This document shows, piece by piece, positions 17,571-27,605 of a stretch of 64,000 bases of DNA. The DNA lies in contig NZ_JAERQJ010000004.1 in assembly GCF_016735115.1 (NCBI RefSeq), positions 1 through 64,000 of the forward strand. The letters are read 5' to 3'. Each line of letters starts with the position of its first letter. Position 1 is the first letter of the stretch. The stretch is from Aquimarina mytili. Its GTDB lineage: Bacteria > Bacteroidota > Bacteroidia > Flavobacteriales > Flavobacteriaceae. The position numbers were made by a program, and so were the translations under genes. Under the pieces are notes generated by a model. It was not told the DNA's origin. It ran no database searches and worked only from the letters and a program-made list of their open reading frames with translations.

Positions 17571-19016
17571 TTAAAATTGAAAATAAATAAATTCTTGAGG
17601 CTTTGCTCCAAATACTATAATTGCATAAATCACCATAAAGAAAAGGCACCATCGCCAAATACGATGTTTAGAACTGACAGAAAATTCTAGTGCATGTTCT
17701 TTATTTCTTTGAAGCCACTCAATAATCACAAAAATGATAATAATGCCAATTTTTAACAACAGTATTGCTGTTATAATTGTTGGGATCGTAAACAAGGATT
17801 CTGAAAATATACCTTCAAGATAAAAGATAGCTTCTTTTATATTTTTTGCCCTAAAAAACACCCAAGTGATTACTGTTAAGAAGAAAGTTGTTGCTATCTG
17901 AAGTATTTCTTTGATATTAGGAAATACTCTATTTTCTGCGATAACATCAGTGTGTTTTCTGTTTCTTTTGAGTAATAATAGCGGTAAAAAATAACAGGCA
18001 TTTATAAATCCCCAGACTATAAATGTCCAGTTTGCTCCATGCCAAAAACCACTGACCAAAAATATGACAAAGGTATTTCTTACTTTACTCCAGGCACCAC
18101 CTCGACTACCTCCTAGGGGGATATACACGTAATCTCTAAACCAGGTCGAGAGAGAAATATGCCAACGCCTCCAAAATTCGGCTATATTTCGTGAGAAATA
18201 TGGAAAAGCAAAATTCTTTTTTAATGTAAAACCAAATAATCTAGAGGTTCCTATAGCAATATCTGAATATCCAGAGAAATCCCCATAAATCTGAAATGTA
18301 AAAAAGAAAGCCCCCAAAAGTAATGTGCTACCAGAATAGGTTTCATAATTATTAAAAATATCATTGGCATAAATAGCGCAATTATCGGCGATTACTATTT
18401 TTTTGAATAGCCCCCAAAGGATCTGTCTTGATCCATCAATTGCTTTTTCATAATCAAAATGTCTTTTTTTATAAAATTGAGGGAGTAGGTTAGTAGCTCG
18501 CTCAATAGGACCAGCAACTAATTGAGGAAAAAAACTTACAAAAGCGGCGAACGAGATAAAATCTTTGGTTGGAGTTAAATTTTTACGATATACATCAATG
18601 GTATAACTAAGGGTTTGAAACGTATAAAAACTAATACCTACGGGTAAAATAATGTTAAGTGATGCTGCATTGAATGTAGTTCCGAATAAGGAAAAAGCAG
18701 TTATAAAATTATCTACAAAGAAATTGTAATATTTAAAGAAACCTAAAAAGCCAAGATTAACTAAAATACTGGTCCATAGCAGTAATTTTCTTTTGTTTTT
18801 GTCTTCTTCTTTAGAAAGAGAAATCCCAACAAAAAAATCGATCAAGGTGCTAAAAAGAATAAGAGACAAAAATCGCCAATCCCATAACCCATAAAAGACA
18901 TAACTAGCCACTACAAGTAGCAAGTTTTGAATGGTGAGATTTTTATGCGTTACAAACCAGTATAAAATAAATACTACAGGTAAAAATATAGCAAAGTCTG
19001 TCGAGTTAAATAACAT
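17571..19016 (-). CDS. MBOAT-family O-acyltransferase (AlgI-like)
   Basis: 481 residues with about 10-12 transmembrane helices. Signature regions are FPQLVAGPIERATNLLPQF, YGDFSGYSDIAIG, FWRRWHISLSTWFRDYVYIP and the active-site SGFWHGANWTFIVWG with the MBOAT histidine. AlgI-type proteins carry acetyl groups across the inner membrane to modify alginate or other exopolysaccharides. It is paired with the SGNH partner 8 bases downstream. No polymerase genes are adjacent, so the substrate polymer is unknown. Confidence 0.93.
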   Translation of the reverse strand: MLFNSTDFAIFLPVVFILYWFVTHKNLTIQNLLLVVASYVFYGLWDWRFLSLILFSTLIDFFVGISLSKEEDKNKRKLLLWTSILVNLGFLGFFKYYNFFVDNFITAFSLFGTTFNAASLNIILPVGISFYTFQTLSYTIDVYRKNLTPTKDFISFAAFVSFFPQLVAGPIERATNLLPQFYKKRHFDYEKAIDGSRQILWGLFKKIVIADNCAIYANDIFNNYETYSGSTLLLGAFFFTFQIYGDFSGYSDIAIGTSRLFGFTLKKNFAFPYFSRNIAEFWRRWHISLSTWFRDYVYIPLGGSRGGAWSKVRNTFVIFLVSGFWHGANWTFIVWGFINACYFLPLLLLKRNRKHTDVIAENRVFPNIKEILQIATTFFLTVITWVFFRAKNIKEAIFYLEGIFSESLFTIPTIITAILLLKIGIIIIFVIIEWLQRNKEHALEFSVSSKHRIWRWCLFFMVIYAIIVFGAKPQEFIYFQF

Positions 19017-19092
19017 ACTGTTTTTTTGGTAACTGATTTTAGTTTTTAAACGATCGACAAATATAAGTTTTCTTTATGGGGTGAAGCAATAA

Positions 19093-21405
19093 TTACATTC
19101 TATTCAAATTATCATCTATATCTTTATTTTTAAAAGATGATTTGTTTTCTTTTCCAAAAGAATATTTCAGAGAAAATGAAATTTCTTGTGCATTTACATA
19201 GAATATATCTTCCGATGTGATATTATTTATGGTGTATTGATCTCTAAAATTCATGTTTCTGAAGATGTCATTTGCGTTTATAGTAACCTGGAAATCTTTG
19301 AAAAATGTTCTAGATAGAGATGCACCCAATACAAAAATAGAATTTCGCTTAAAAACACCTTGGTATCGTTTTGTTAGCCCCCAAAAATTGAAAGCTATAG
19401 TGGTCTTGGGGTTGAGTTTAAATTCATTATTAGAGTAATAGTATATATATGGTTTTGTTTTTTGAAGTAGTGCCGCTGCATCATTTATTTTACTATAATT
19501 GGCCGTTACAGCATTAATCATAGTCCATAATTTATAGGTTGTTGTGTTACGTAGTTGCAATGAGTAGCCCGATTCTTCTTCAAAATTTTGAGGAGATGAG
19601 ATGATCCTATTTTCTGATGAGTCAAATATTGGGCTAAAAAAAACTGGGTTTTTAGTTTTGAAGTAGCTAAGGGTCAGGTCGTATTTTTTGTACTGAAAAT
19701 TTGTAGATACTTCTTCGGTTGTTGTTGGTTTTAGATTAACATTTCTAGAGAACTCTACCAGGGGATTGATAAATGTGCTTATAGAACTTGCATTAAGGTA
19801 GCTGGGTCTGTTTATGGTTGCATTATAATTTAGCGTCATACTTTTAGTGCTATCTATTGGAATAGTTACTTTGATTTTAGGAAATAACCGTGTTTGTTTT
19901 CTATCGATCAATACTTCCTGATCGTTTCTGAAACCACCTTTTACAGTATTGACCTCTGATCGCACTCCAGCAGAATAGCTGATTTTTTTAATATTTCCTG
20001 ATATTTGAATATATGAGGCATAAATATCTTCTTCATAATCATAAGTTGAAGTTATACGTCCCCGAGGGGTGAAAAATTCAAAATCTGAAAAAGCTACGGC
20101 ATCTCCATTTGATAAACTTGCGCCGATTTCTAGCGTAGTATTTTTGCTTAGCTTTTTTTCAAGATCTACACGCAATGCCAAAACATTGATTTGATATTGC
20201 TGATCACGATTTTGAGATACTGCGAAACCGGTTTGGTTTATATTATTAGAAATTAAGCTTTTCAAGTCTCTTGTATAGTTAGAATATTGAATGCCCAAAA
20301 ACGCAGTACTCGTATTGGTAAGTTTTTTATTGAAATTGATATTACTACTTAAAAAACTTCTGGGAGCATTATTTTGGCTATCCGAAATGATAAAATCTTT
20401 TACTTGATTCACATCCAGAATTGTATTTGTAACTACCGGAAACCTATCAATATGTGCTCTATAATTCACCTGACCTGATATATAATCACTTGGGTTCAGT
20501 TGATAAAAGAAATCACCACCCCAAATAAACTGAGGTCTTGGACCTGTGGCCTTTGTCTCTTGTTGGGATGTAATATTTTGAGAGGGAATGATAAGTTTAG
20601 AGTCAACACTTTCCCAAAATCCCAATTGATTATAGCTGAAATTAGTTCTGAGCTCTAATGTATGCTTCTTGAAATTCGCGTTTATTTGGGCATAATTGCT
20701 AAACTTTCTTTTAAATGAAGCTATTTCTGATAGCTGAATTTTGTATCCATCATCTTTGCGTTGTTTTCTGGTAATGAGAATTAAACTTCTTCCTTCGGCT
20801 TCGTATTTTGCAGAAGGGTTATCTATAATTTCAATATTCTTAATGCTTTCAGTAGATAGCGATTTTAATTGATCTAGGTCAATCTTTTGATTATCTACAT
20901 AAATTAATGGGCTTCCTCTTCCTATGATTGATATAGATTCTTGATCTGGACTGATCTGAATGCCCGGTAATTTTGATAATACTTCAGTGGGAGTAGAGAG
21001 TGATTCAAAAATAGAATTTTCTATAGTAACTTTTATATTTCCGTTCTCGATCCTAAAATTACTTTTGGTGCTTTTTACAGTAACTTCATCTAATGCGACT
21101 GTAGTTTCTTTTAAAACAATTGCCATTGTTTTATCAGAGTCTAGTTGAACGGTTCTTAATTCGGTTTTATATCCCAGACTTGAAATCGAGAGTGTATATG
21201 TATCAGTTTCAATAGTGTCAAAACTAAATTTTCCGTCAATTATAATTGTGGATTTTATCAGTTTTTGTGTTTGGTCGAATAATAGAACATCTCCAGTTTC
21301 TATGGGTTGATTATCTTGATCAAATAGGTTTCCTGATAAAACATAAGATTGACTATATCCAGATGATATAACCATTAAAAATAGGATATGGAGTATTGGC
21401 TTCAT
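19093..21405 (-). CDS. TonB-dependent-receptor-like outer membrane beta-barrel protein
   Basis: The ATG at 21405 gives 770 residues with a signal peptide (MKPILHILFLMVISSGYSQS). Next comes a carboxypeptidase-regulatory-like domain (about 22-105), then a plug-like domain with LSKLPGIQISPDQESISIIG and IEIIDNPSAKYEAEG, then a large barrel typical of the family once called outer membrane beta-barrel 3. No classical SusC features or SusD partner are seen. Substrate unknown. The LuxR-type membrane regulator lies directly upstream on the same strand. Confidence 0.88.
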   Translation of the reverse strand: MKPILHILFLMVISSGYSQSYVLSGNLFDQDNQPIETGDVLLFDQTQKLIKSTIIIDGKFSFDTIETDTYTLSISSLGYKTELRTVQLDSDKTMAIVLKETTVALDEVTVKSTKSNFRIENGNIKVTIENSIFESLSTPTEVLSKLPGIQISPDQESISIIGRGSPLIYVDNQKIDLDQLKSLSTESIKNIEIIDNPSAKYEAEGRSLILITRKQRKDDGYKIQLSEIASFKRKFSNYAQINANFKKHTLELRTNFSYNQLGFWESVDSKLIIPSQNITSQQETKATGPRPQFIWGGDFFYQLNPSDYISGQVNYRAHIDRFPVVTNTILDVNQVKDFIISDSQNNAPRSFLSSNINFNKKLTNTSTAFLGIQYSNYTRDLKSLISNNINQTGFAVSQNRDQQYQINVLALRVDLEKKLSKNTTLEIGASLSNGDAVAFSDFEFFTPRGRITSTYDYEEDIYASYIQISGNIKKISYSAGVRSEVNTVKGGFRNDQEVLIDRKQTRLFPKIKVTIPIDSTKSMTLNYNATINRPSYLNASSISTFINPLVEFSRNVNLKPTTTEEVSTNFQYKKYDLTLSYFKTKNPVFFSPIFDSSENRIISSPQNFEEESGYSLQLRNTTTYKLWTMINAVTANYSKINDAAALLQKTKPYIYYYSNNEFKLNPKTTIAFNFWGLTKRYQGVFKRNSIFVLGASLSRTFFKDFQVTINANDIFRNMNFRDQYTINNITSEDIFYVNAQEISFSLKYSFGKENKSSFKNKDIDDNLNRM

Positions 21406-21497
21406 ATAAATGACATTTTTTTGAAGCAAATAACTATTTAAAAAGTTTCTATTCTTGTATTAGAAGGAATGAATATGGTACTAGTACCCATATGATT

Positions 21498-22490
21498 TTA
21501 TTTTTTAAGAAGTAATTCTTTTCGTGTAGAGATGTTAAGTTTACTGTAAATGTTTGTGATATGAGTTTTTACGGTACTCAAACTAATGAATAACTCATTT
21601 GCAATTTCTTTGTTGCTTTTTCCTGATACAATAAGGTCTCTTATTTTTTCTTCTTGTTTACTTAATGCAGATTTGGTAGCATTCTTTCTTAATCTATTCT
21701 GATACTTAAAAATATAAAAGACCAATAAAACAATGATAAAAACAGCTATAGCATTTATCCAAAGACTAAAGTTGTATTTTTTTGTTGTAATTTCTTTAGT
21801 TACAAATGTGAGCTTATTTTCCAGGTATAGATAGAAATTAGGGTCGATATCGCTCGACTTTAACTCCTTCAAAAAGTCCAGATAATATTTCGGATTTGCC
21901 CTTATATCTTTTTCTAATAAATTTTGATCATCTAGTTTTTTAATGCCTATAAGTTTTACCAGTAGAATTTGCAAAGAATCTTTTACATATCCTTTAGTTT
22001 CAAGAAGGTATTGTTTTGGATCAAAATCATTGGTTAAATTTTCATATCTAGCCTCGAACTTTTTTAGTTTTTGCCATTCTAGATTGGCGTTGCTTGTCGT
22101 TTTATAATCTCCAAATACATTTTGTCCTTTATTAAAATAAATGGAGTCATTTTTTGATAGAATGAATAATTTGTAGTTTTTTATTTTATTCGAGATAATC
22201 GCTCTCTCTTCGGTTGAAATTGGATTAATATGTATTTTATAGATTCGATTTTTTGAAGTAAATAAATTTTGATCAAAAGCAAAGAAACCTTCTTTGGTCA
22301 TTGGCACTGATGCGATAGTAGTAGCAGTATATGTCTCTGTATTTTCTTCAAAATGAACCTGACTTAGATGTACATTTTGTTCCCATTTTTCTGGATGTTC
22401 GATATTTACATAGCCCGAAACACCATGTTGCCCATATATTGTGATGTTAATTAAGAATAGAATTATAAATATAGGATATCGATTTCTCAT
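21498..22490 (-). CDS. Membrane-anchored LuxR-type transcriptional regulator
   Basis: With the ATG at 22490 the protein has 330 residues: a signal/anchor (YPIFIILFLINITIYGQ), an extracytoplasmic beta/helical domain (about 25-235), one transmembrane helix (INAIAVFIIVLLVFYIFKY) and a cytoplasmic LuxR helix-turn-helix at the C-terminus (GKSNKEIANELFISLSTVKT). This one-component layout joins periplasmic sensing to DNA binding. The neighbouring beta-barrel gene downstream is the obvious regulatory candidate. An alternative start at 22514 adds 8 residues. Confidence 0.87.
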   Translation of the reverse strand: MRNRYPIFIILFLINITIYGQHGVSGYVNIEHPEKWEQNVHLSQVHFEENTETYTATTIASVPMTKEGFFAFDQNLFTSKNRIYKIHINPISTEERAIISNKIKNYKLFILSKNDSIYFNKGQNVFGDYKTTSNANLEWQKLKKFEARYENLTNDFDPKQYLLETKGYVKDSLQILLVKLIGIKKLDDQNLLEKDIRANPKYYLDFLKELKSSDIDPNFYLYLENKLTFVTKEITTKKYNFSLWINAIAVFIIVLLVFYIFKYQNRLRKNATKSALSKQEEKIRDLIVSGKSNKEIANELFISLSTVKTHITNIYSKLNISTRKELLLKK

Positions 22491-22555
22491 CGTTCTGGGA
22501 TATGGATAGCGCATACGAAGTTAAACGTTTTACCCTTTATATCAAAAGTGATAAA

Positions 22556-22593
22556 AAAACCGCTTCAACTGATCTTTTCAGTGAGGCGGTTTC
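22556..22593. terminator. Bidirectional terminator-like hairpin
   Basis: The outer arms AAACCGC and GCGGTTT, with inner arms ACTGA and TCAGT, form an extended interrupted stem around TCTTT. It has A's before and T's after. It lies between the small exported protein gene (stop at 22622) and the LuxR-type gene, on the minus strand downstream of the former. Confidence 0.7.
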
Positions 22594-22621
22594 ATAAATG
22601 GTCTATCTGATAAAAAGAAAA

Positions 22622-23236
22622 CTAATTACATTCTAACTGATTTGTATTCTGAAGTATATTATGTTTGTGCTTGTAACTTCTTAGTATCTTTTTGTCCGTT
22701 GGGAATTTATCATCTAAGCAATCATTAAAGTACTTTTTTATTATTTTGATACTTTTTTTCTTATCTCTATTTAATTTATCGAAAATTATTTCTTTTCCTT
22801 TTTTTGTATCATAAATAGCAAAATAGTCTCTTAAAAAATAGTTTTTACTCATCGAGTCCCCTGATGATTTCCATCTAGTAGTAATTCCTAGAGTATAATT
22901 CTCATTTTTTGCAACTATTCTAAATATGTAAGGTTTTTTACTATTTGTATCCAACGGAATATGTACTTCATCCCGGACAACAATTTTTTCGACTTCTACT
23001 TTTTTTATTTTTTTACTTTTTCTGTGAGAAGAAGGACCTACATGAATATCATCTTCCGGTGAGCCGAAATATACATGATTTTTATAACTAGTAATTTCCA
23101 AATCTGGATGAATGGATACCTTTTCTCCACTTTTTGTTAGAATATAATTTTCAGAATTCTGTGCTATACTATGTATAGAAAATATAAATAAAGCGACAAC
23201 GATTAGATAATTGGTTTTGATAGGTGATTGATTCAT
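22622..23236 (-). CDS. Exported hypothetical protein
   Basis: 204 residues with a signal peptide (LIVVALFIFSIHSIAQ). The mature part is lysine-rich (KSKKIKKVEVEKIVV; KLNRDKKKSIKIIKKY) with no recognisable motif. I cannot assign a function. It is a single gene between htpG and the LuxR-type regulator, with a hairpin terminator behind it. Confidence 0.75.
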   Translation of the reverse strand: MNQSPIKTNYLIVVALFIFSIHSIAQNSENYILTKSGEKVSIHPDLEITSYKNHVYFGSPEDDIHVGPSSHRKSKKIKKVEVEKIVVRDEVHIPLDTNSKKPYIFRIVAKNENYTLGITTRWKSSGDSMSKNYFLRDYFAIYDTKKGKEIIFDKLNRDKKKSIKIIKKYFNDCLDDKFPTDKKILRSYKHKHNILQNTNQLECN

Positions 23237-23331
23237 AATTTTTTATTTGAGTTTTTGAAGAACATAAAAAATGCCCCACACAATGAGGTGAGGCAAAGTT
23301 GTTAATTTGTGGAAGAATATAGTAATAATCC

Positions 23332-25218
23332 TTACTTTATCATTTCAAAACTTCGTTTGATGAATGAAGTTAGTTCTTCACCTTTTAGTAAGTTTTGAGA
23401 CAATCTGGCAAGATCCAAAGATTGTTTAATCAAGCGTTCTTTTTTCTTATCCGTTTTAGTACTTGCAATTTGCCCCACCAACTCATGGTTCGTGTTTACT
23501 ATAAGATTGTACATCTCTGGCATATTACCCATTCCAAACATACCGCCACCACCAGTTTGCTGCATTTCTTTCATACGACGCATAAACTCAGGTTGTGTAA
23601 TCATAAATGGTGACGCATTGCTATCCATTGCTTCTAATTGAATGGTATATTTTTCTGCAGGAATCACTTTTTCTAAATCAGATTTAAGAACATCTTTTTC
23701 TTCATCTGATAGTTTAGAAATAGTTTCTTCATCTTTTTTGATCAAATTATCAACATGATCTGCATCTACACGAGCAAAAGTTATGTTCTCTTTACTAGTT
23801 TCCAGTTTTTGAATCAAGTGAGAAACAATAGGAGAATCTAACAATAAAACTTCATACCCTTTATCTTTAGCTGCTGTAATGTATGCATGTTGCTCATCTT
23901 TATTAGAAGCATAAAGAACAACTAATTTATTATCCTTATCAGTTTGAGTATCTTTAATTTTTTCTTGTAATTCTTCAAATGTTAGATACGTACCATCTAC
24001 AGTTGGATATAACGCAAACTTATCAGCTTTTTCGAAGAATTTTTCTTCAGATAACATTCCGTACTCAATCACAATTTTGATATCATTCCATTTCTGCTCA
24101 AAATCTTCTCGGTTGTTTTTGAACATAGAATTTAACTTATCGGCAACTTTACGTGTAATATAACTTGATATTTTCTTTACATTACCATCTGCCTGCAGAT
24201 ACGAACGTGAAACATTTAAAGGAATATCTGGAGAATCAATTACTCCACGCAGCATAGTCAGGAACTCTGGTACAATACCTTCTACATTATCGGTTACAAA
24301 TACCTGGTTTTGATATAACTGAATTCTATCTTTCTGCATATTCATATCCTGACCCAGTCTTGGGAAATATAAAATTCCGGTTAGGTTGAAAGGATAATCA
24401 ACGTTGAGGTGAATATTAAATAATGGTTCTTCAAATTGCATAGGGTACAATTCGCGATAAAAACCTTTATAATCCTCATCTTTTAGGTCTGTTGGTTGCT
24501 TTGTCCATGCTGGATTAGGATTATTAATAATATTGTCTACTTCTTGAGTAGGAGCCGGATCTTCTTCTTTTGCACCTTCTGGTTTTGGTAATGTTTCAGT
24601 TTTGGTTCCAAACTTAATAGGTACCGGCATAAACTTATTATACTTTACCAGTAATTCTCTAATTCTTGAATCTTCAAGAAATTCTACATCATCTTCTCCG
24701 ATATGAAGAATAATTTCAGTTCCTCTTTCGGTTTTACTATGCTCTTCAAGACTATATGTAGGAGATCCATCGCAAATCCAATGTGCCGCTGGTTCATCTT
24801 TATAAGATTTTGTAATAATTTCAACTTTATTTGCTACCATAAAGGCAGAATAGAAACCAAGTCCAAAATGACCTATAATTCCAGAATCTTTGGCACTGTC
24901 TTTATATTTTTCAAGGAACTCTTCTGCACCAGAAAAAGCAACTTCGTTGATATATTTTTCAACCTCTTCTGCAGTCATACCAATCCCTTGATCAATAATA
25001 CGTAATTGATTATTCTCTTTATCAATTTTTACTTCTATAAAAGGATTGCCATATTCTACCTTGGCTTCACCAATACTAGATAGATGTTTTAGCTTTAAAG
25101 TTGCATCGGTTGCATTAGAAATTAATTCTCGTAAGAAAATCTCATGATCAGAATACAAGAATTTTTTGATGAGTGGAAAAATGTTTTCTACGGATACATT
25201 AATATTTCCTGTTGTCAT
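23332..25218 (-). CDS. htpG: Molecular chaperone HtpG (Hsp90)
   Basis: The ATG at 25218 gives 628 residues beginning MTTGNINVSVENIFPLIKKF, the usual start; an in-frame ATG at 25302 only adds a non-conserved leader. The ATP-binding GHKL motifs are intact: LRELISNATDAT, IIDQGIGMT and GIIGHFGLGFYSAFMVA. The middle domain (NVSRSYLQ) and C-terminal dimerisation region are present. Cytosolic ATP-dependent chaperone for late folding and stress. Monocistronic, divergent from the TetR-like gene. Confidence 0.97.
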   Translation of the reverse strand: MTTGNINVSVENIFPLIKKFLYSDHEIFLRELISNATDATLKLKHLSSIGEAKVEYGNPFIEVKIDKENNQLRIIDQGIGMTAEEVEKYINEVAFSGAEEFLEKYKDSAKDSGIIGHFGLGFYSAFMVANKVEIITKSYKDEPAAHWICDGSPTYSLEEHSKTERGTEIILHIGEDDVEFLEDSRIRELLVKYNKFMPVPIKFGTKTETLPKPEGAKEEDPAPTQEVDNIINNPNPAWTKQPTDLKDEDYKGFYRELYPMQFEEPLFNIHLNVDYPFNLTGILYFPRLGQDMNMQKDRIQLYQNQVFVTDNVEGIVPEFLTMLRGVIDSPDIPLNVSRSYLQADGNVKKISSYITRKVADKLNSMFKNNREDFEQKWNDIKIVIEYGMLSEEKFFEKADKFALYPTVDGTYLTFEELQEKIKDTQTDKDNKLVVLYASNKDEQHAYITAAKDKGYEVLLLDSPIVSHLIQKLETSKENITFARVDADHVDNLIKKDEETISKLSDEEKDVLKSDLEKVIPAEKYTIQLEAMDSNASPFMITQPEFMRRMKEMQQTGGGGMFGMGNMPEMYNLIVNTNHELVGQIASTKTDKKKERLIKQSLDLARLSQNLLKGEELTSFIKRSFEMIK

Positions 25219-25410
25219 TGTATAAGGTTTTATATATGTGTCTTTTTTGAACTGTGTATAGTCAAAAAAAATACCAATACGAGTAATCTGCCAAACTGAC
25301 ATTTAACTATCTTTTTTCTGGCACTTAATTGTAATTTTTTGTCAAAAACTTAGACTAAAGATTGGGGAACAACAAATTTCATTTTTTCTGAAACAACTTT
25401 AACATTTGTT

Positions 25411-25442
25411 TTGTTTAAACTTTTTGTTAAAAAGTTAAACAA
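25411..25442. promoter_or_regulatory. Candidate operator: near-perfect inverted repeat upstream of the TetR-like gene
   Basis: The left arm TTGTTTAAACTTTTT and right arm AAAAAGTTAAACAA are complementary apart from one extra base, with a short GTT centre. It lies 34 bases before the regulator ATG and covers the -33 TTG of the promoter, so binding there would block transcription. It is the expected site for autorepression; this is inferred. Confidence 0.55.
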
Positions 25443-25454
25443 TAATTATATTTA
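25424..25454 (+). promoter_or_regulatory. Promoter of the TetR-like / aarF operon
   Basis: TTG at 25424-25426 and a -7 TATATTTA at 25447-25454 (one base off TAnnTTTG) have 20-base spacing, followed by the ATG 21 bases later. It overlaps the inverted repeat at 25411-25442. Confidence 0.6.
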
Positions 25455-25475
25455 CATGAATTAATTAATTACAAC

Positions 25476-26141
25476 ATGGCATCTGCAAATAAAAAACAAA
25501 CGATTAATGATCAATATATAATCTCTAAGTATATGAATTATGTACTGGAGCATGATGCATATCCTAAATCTGTATATAAGTTTTGTAAAGACAATAAGAT
25601 AAAAGAAGAAGAATTCTATACATTTTTTGGTAGTCTTGATAGTATGGATAAGAGTATTTGGAATGCTTTCTTTATTACGGCGGTAGATGCAATGAATAGA
25701 AATAAAGAGTATGCTAGTTTTTCAACCAGAGATAAGATGTTGACACTCTATTATACACTTTTTGAAGTGCTTACTTTAAATAGAAGCTATGTTCTTTTTG
25801 CCTTAAAACGATATGATATTCCGTTTAAAAACCTAAATCAATTAAGAGGTTTTCGTACTCATATCAAAAATTTTGCTAAAGAATTAATAGAGATTGACAA
25901 TGATGAAAAGATGTTTAAGATTACTAAAAATCCAATATCTGTATTTTCTGAAGGTGCATGGCTACAATTTTTGTTTCTCTTAAATTTTTGGGTTGGAGAT
26001 GAATCTGCAGGTTTTGAAAAAACTGATGTAGCCATAGAAAAATCAGTACATACGATTTTTGACCTTTTTGATAACACGCCATTGAATAATGTGTTGGATT
26101 TTGGGAAATTTCTATGGAATGAAAAAGTTAGATGGAATTAA
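25476..26141 (+). CDS. TetR-like transcriptional regulator
   Basis: 221 residues, all helical. The N-terminal ~60 residues (YPKSVYKFCKDNKIKEEEFY) look like a divergent TetR helix-turn-helix, and the rest resembles a TetR ligand-binding domain. It precedes the ABC1/UbiB kinase gene by 48 bases, a pairing I recognise in Flavobacteriia. An inverted repeat overlapping its promoter suggests autoregulation. The DNA-binding call is moderate because the motif is weak. Confidence 0.72.
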   Translation: MASANKKQTINDQYIISKYMNYVLEHDAYPKSVYKFCKDNKIKEEEFYTFFGSLDSMDKSIWNAFFITAVDAMNRNKEYASFSTRDKMLTLYYTLFEVLTLNRSYVLFALKRYDIPFKNLNQLRGFRTHIKNFAKELIEIDNDEKMFKITKNPISVFSEGAWLQFLFLLNFWVGDESAGFEKTDVAIEKSVHTIFDLFDNTPLNNVLDFGKFLWNEKVRWN

Positions 26142-26189
26142 TGTAAGGAATGTAATAAACATTAGACTTCTTAAAACATATATAAGATA

Positions 26190-27497
26190 ATGAAAACAAT
26201 AGATAAAATACCCACCAGTAAATTAGGTCGTACAGCAGAGCTTGTAAAGACCGGTGTAAAAGTGGGTGGTAATTATCTAAAGTATTATAGTAAAAAGGCC
26301 GTTAACCCTGATTTGACTAAAGATCAATTAAATGAAGATAATGCATCAGATATCTATGATGGATTAAAAAATTTAAAGGGTAGCGCGCTTAAGGTAGCAC
26401 AAATGCTTTCTATGGAAAAAAACATATTGCCAAATGCATATGTAGAAAGATTTTCTTTAGCGCAATTTAGTGTTCCACCGTTATCAGCACCACTAGTTAG
26501 AAAAACATTTAAAAAATATCACGGAAAATATCCCGAAGAATTATATGATACGTTTGCAACTCAATCTGTAAATGCTGCGAGTATCGGTCAGGTGCACAAA
26601 GCAGTTAAAGATGGGAAAAAACTTGCTGTGAAAATTCAATATCCTGGAGTTGCAAACAGTATAAGTTCTGATTTGGCGATGGTTAAGCCCATCGCCATCA
26701 GAATGTTTAATCTTAAAGGAAAAGATTCTGAAAAATATTTCAAGGAAGTTGAAGGAAAGTTGTTGGAAGAAACGGATTATGTACTTGAAGTTAAACAAAG
26801 TAAAGAAATAACAGATGCTTGTATAAATATACCTCATCTAAAATTCCCAAAGTATTACGAAACACTATCTAGTGAGCGAATTATTACTATGGATTGGATG
26901 GATGGTGTGCATCTTAGCGAGTTTACAAAACAAAATACAAATCAAAAAAAAGCAAATAAAATAGGACAAGCACTCTGGGATTTTTATATGTATCAGATGC
27001 ATGTTTTAAAAGCTGTACATGCTGATCCCCATCCTGGCAATTTTATGGTGGATAAGGATGATAATCTTATAGCGATCGATTTTGGGTGTGTAAAAAAAGT
27101 GCCGTTAGAATTCTATACTCCTTATTTTGAGTTAGCCGAGAAAAAAAATATAGATGATTCACGTTTTTTTGCCCAAAAAATGTTCCAGTTGGAAATACTC
27201 CGAGAGGATGATACCCCCGAAGAAAATAGATTCTTCTCGGAGCTTTTCCACGAGATGCTAAGTCTTTTTACAAGACCTTTTAACGAAGAAATTTTTGATT
27301 TTGCTGATGAAGAGTTTTGGGGAAAAATAACAGAGTTAAGTGAGAAATACTCAAAGAATACAGAGCTAAGAAAGATGAATGGTAACAGAGGTAGTAAACA
27401 CTTTCTGTATATCAATAGAACCTTTTTTGGCTTATATAATTTGTTACATGATTTGAAAGCAACAATACATGTAAAAAATTATGAAAAGTACCTATAG
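26190..27497 (+). CDS. ABC1/AarF/UbiB family atypical kinase
   Basis: 435 residues. Family motifs are visible: LKGSALKVAQMLSM (KxGQ-like region), NAASIGQVHKAVKDGKKLAVKIQYPG (ATP-binding lysine), then VHADPHPGNFMVDKDDNLIAIDFGCVKK holding the catalytic Asp/Asn and metal-binding DFG. Members support ubiquinone/menaquinone or lipid metabolism through ATP hydrolysis. Probably co-transcribed with the TetR-like gene. The stop lies inside a small inverted repeat (GTCAGTC/GACTGAC), and a clear terminator follows. Confidence 0.9.
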   Translation: MKTIDKIPTSKLGRTAELVKTGVKVGGNYLKYYSKKAVNPDLTKDQLNEDNASDIYDGLKNLKGSALKVAQMLSMEKNILPNAYVERFSLAQFSVPPLSAPLVRKTFKKYHGKYPEELYDTFATQSVNAASIGQVHKAVKDGKKLAVKIQYPGVANSISSDLAMVKPIAIRMFNLKGKDSEKYFKEVEGKLLEETDYVLEVKQSKEITDACINIPHLKFPKYYETLSSERIITMDWMDGVHLSEFTKQNTNQKKANKIGQALWDFYMYQMHVLKAVHADPHPGNFMVDKDDNLIAIDFGCVKKVPLEFYTPYFELAEKKNIDDSRFFAQKMFQLEILREDDTPEENRFFSELFHEMLSLFTRPFNEEIFDFADEEFWGKITELSEKYSKNTELRKMNGNRGSKHFLYINRTFFGLYNLLHDLKATIHVKNYEKYL

Positions 27498-27546
27498 TCA
27501 GTCGCCCGACTGACTTGGTTTGTTTATTTATTGGTTAGGTTGTTAG

Positions 27547-27574
27547 AAAGATGCGCTGTGGTTGGCGCATCTTT
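27547..27574 (+). terminator. Terminator hairpin behind the ABC1 kinase gene
   Basis: AAAGATGCGC and GCGCATCTTT form a perfect 10-bp stem with an 8-base loop, 50 bases after the stop codon. Confidence 0.75.
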
Positions 27575-27605
27575 CGCATTTTAGTGAGGCTCTATTTTTA
27601 CAAGC

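Noticed and set aside
16501..19016. Complete alginate biosynthesis locus
   Set aside because: Only the O-acetylation pair is present; no polymerase, epimerase or porin gene adjoins, so it was not called alginate-specific.
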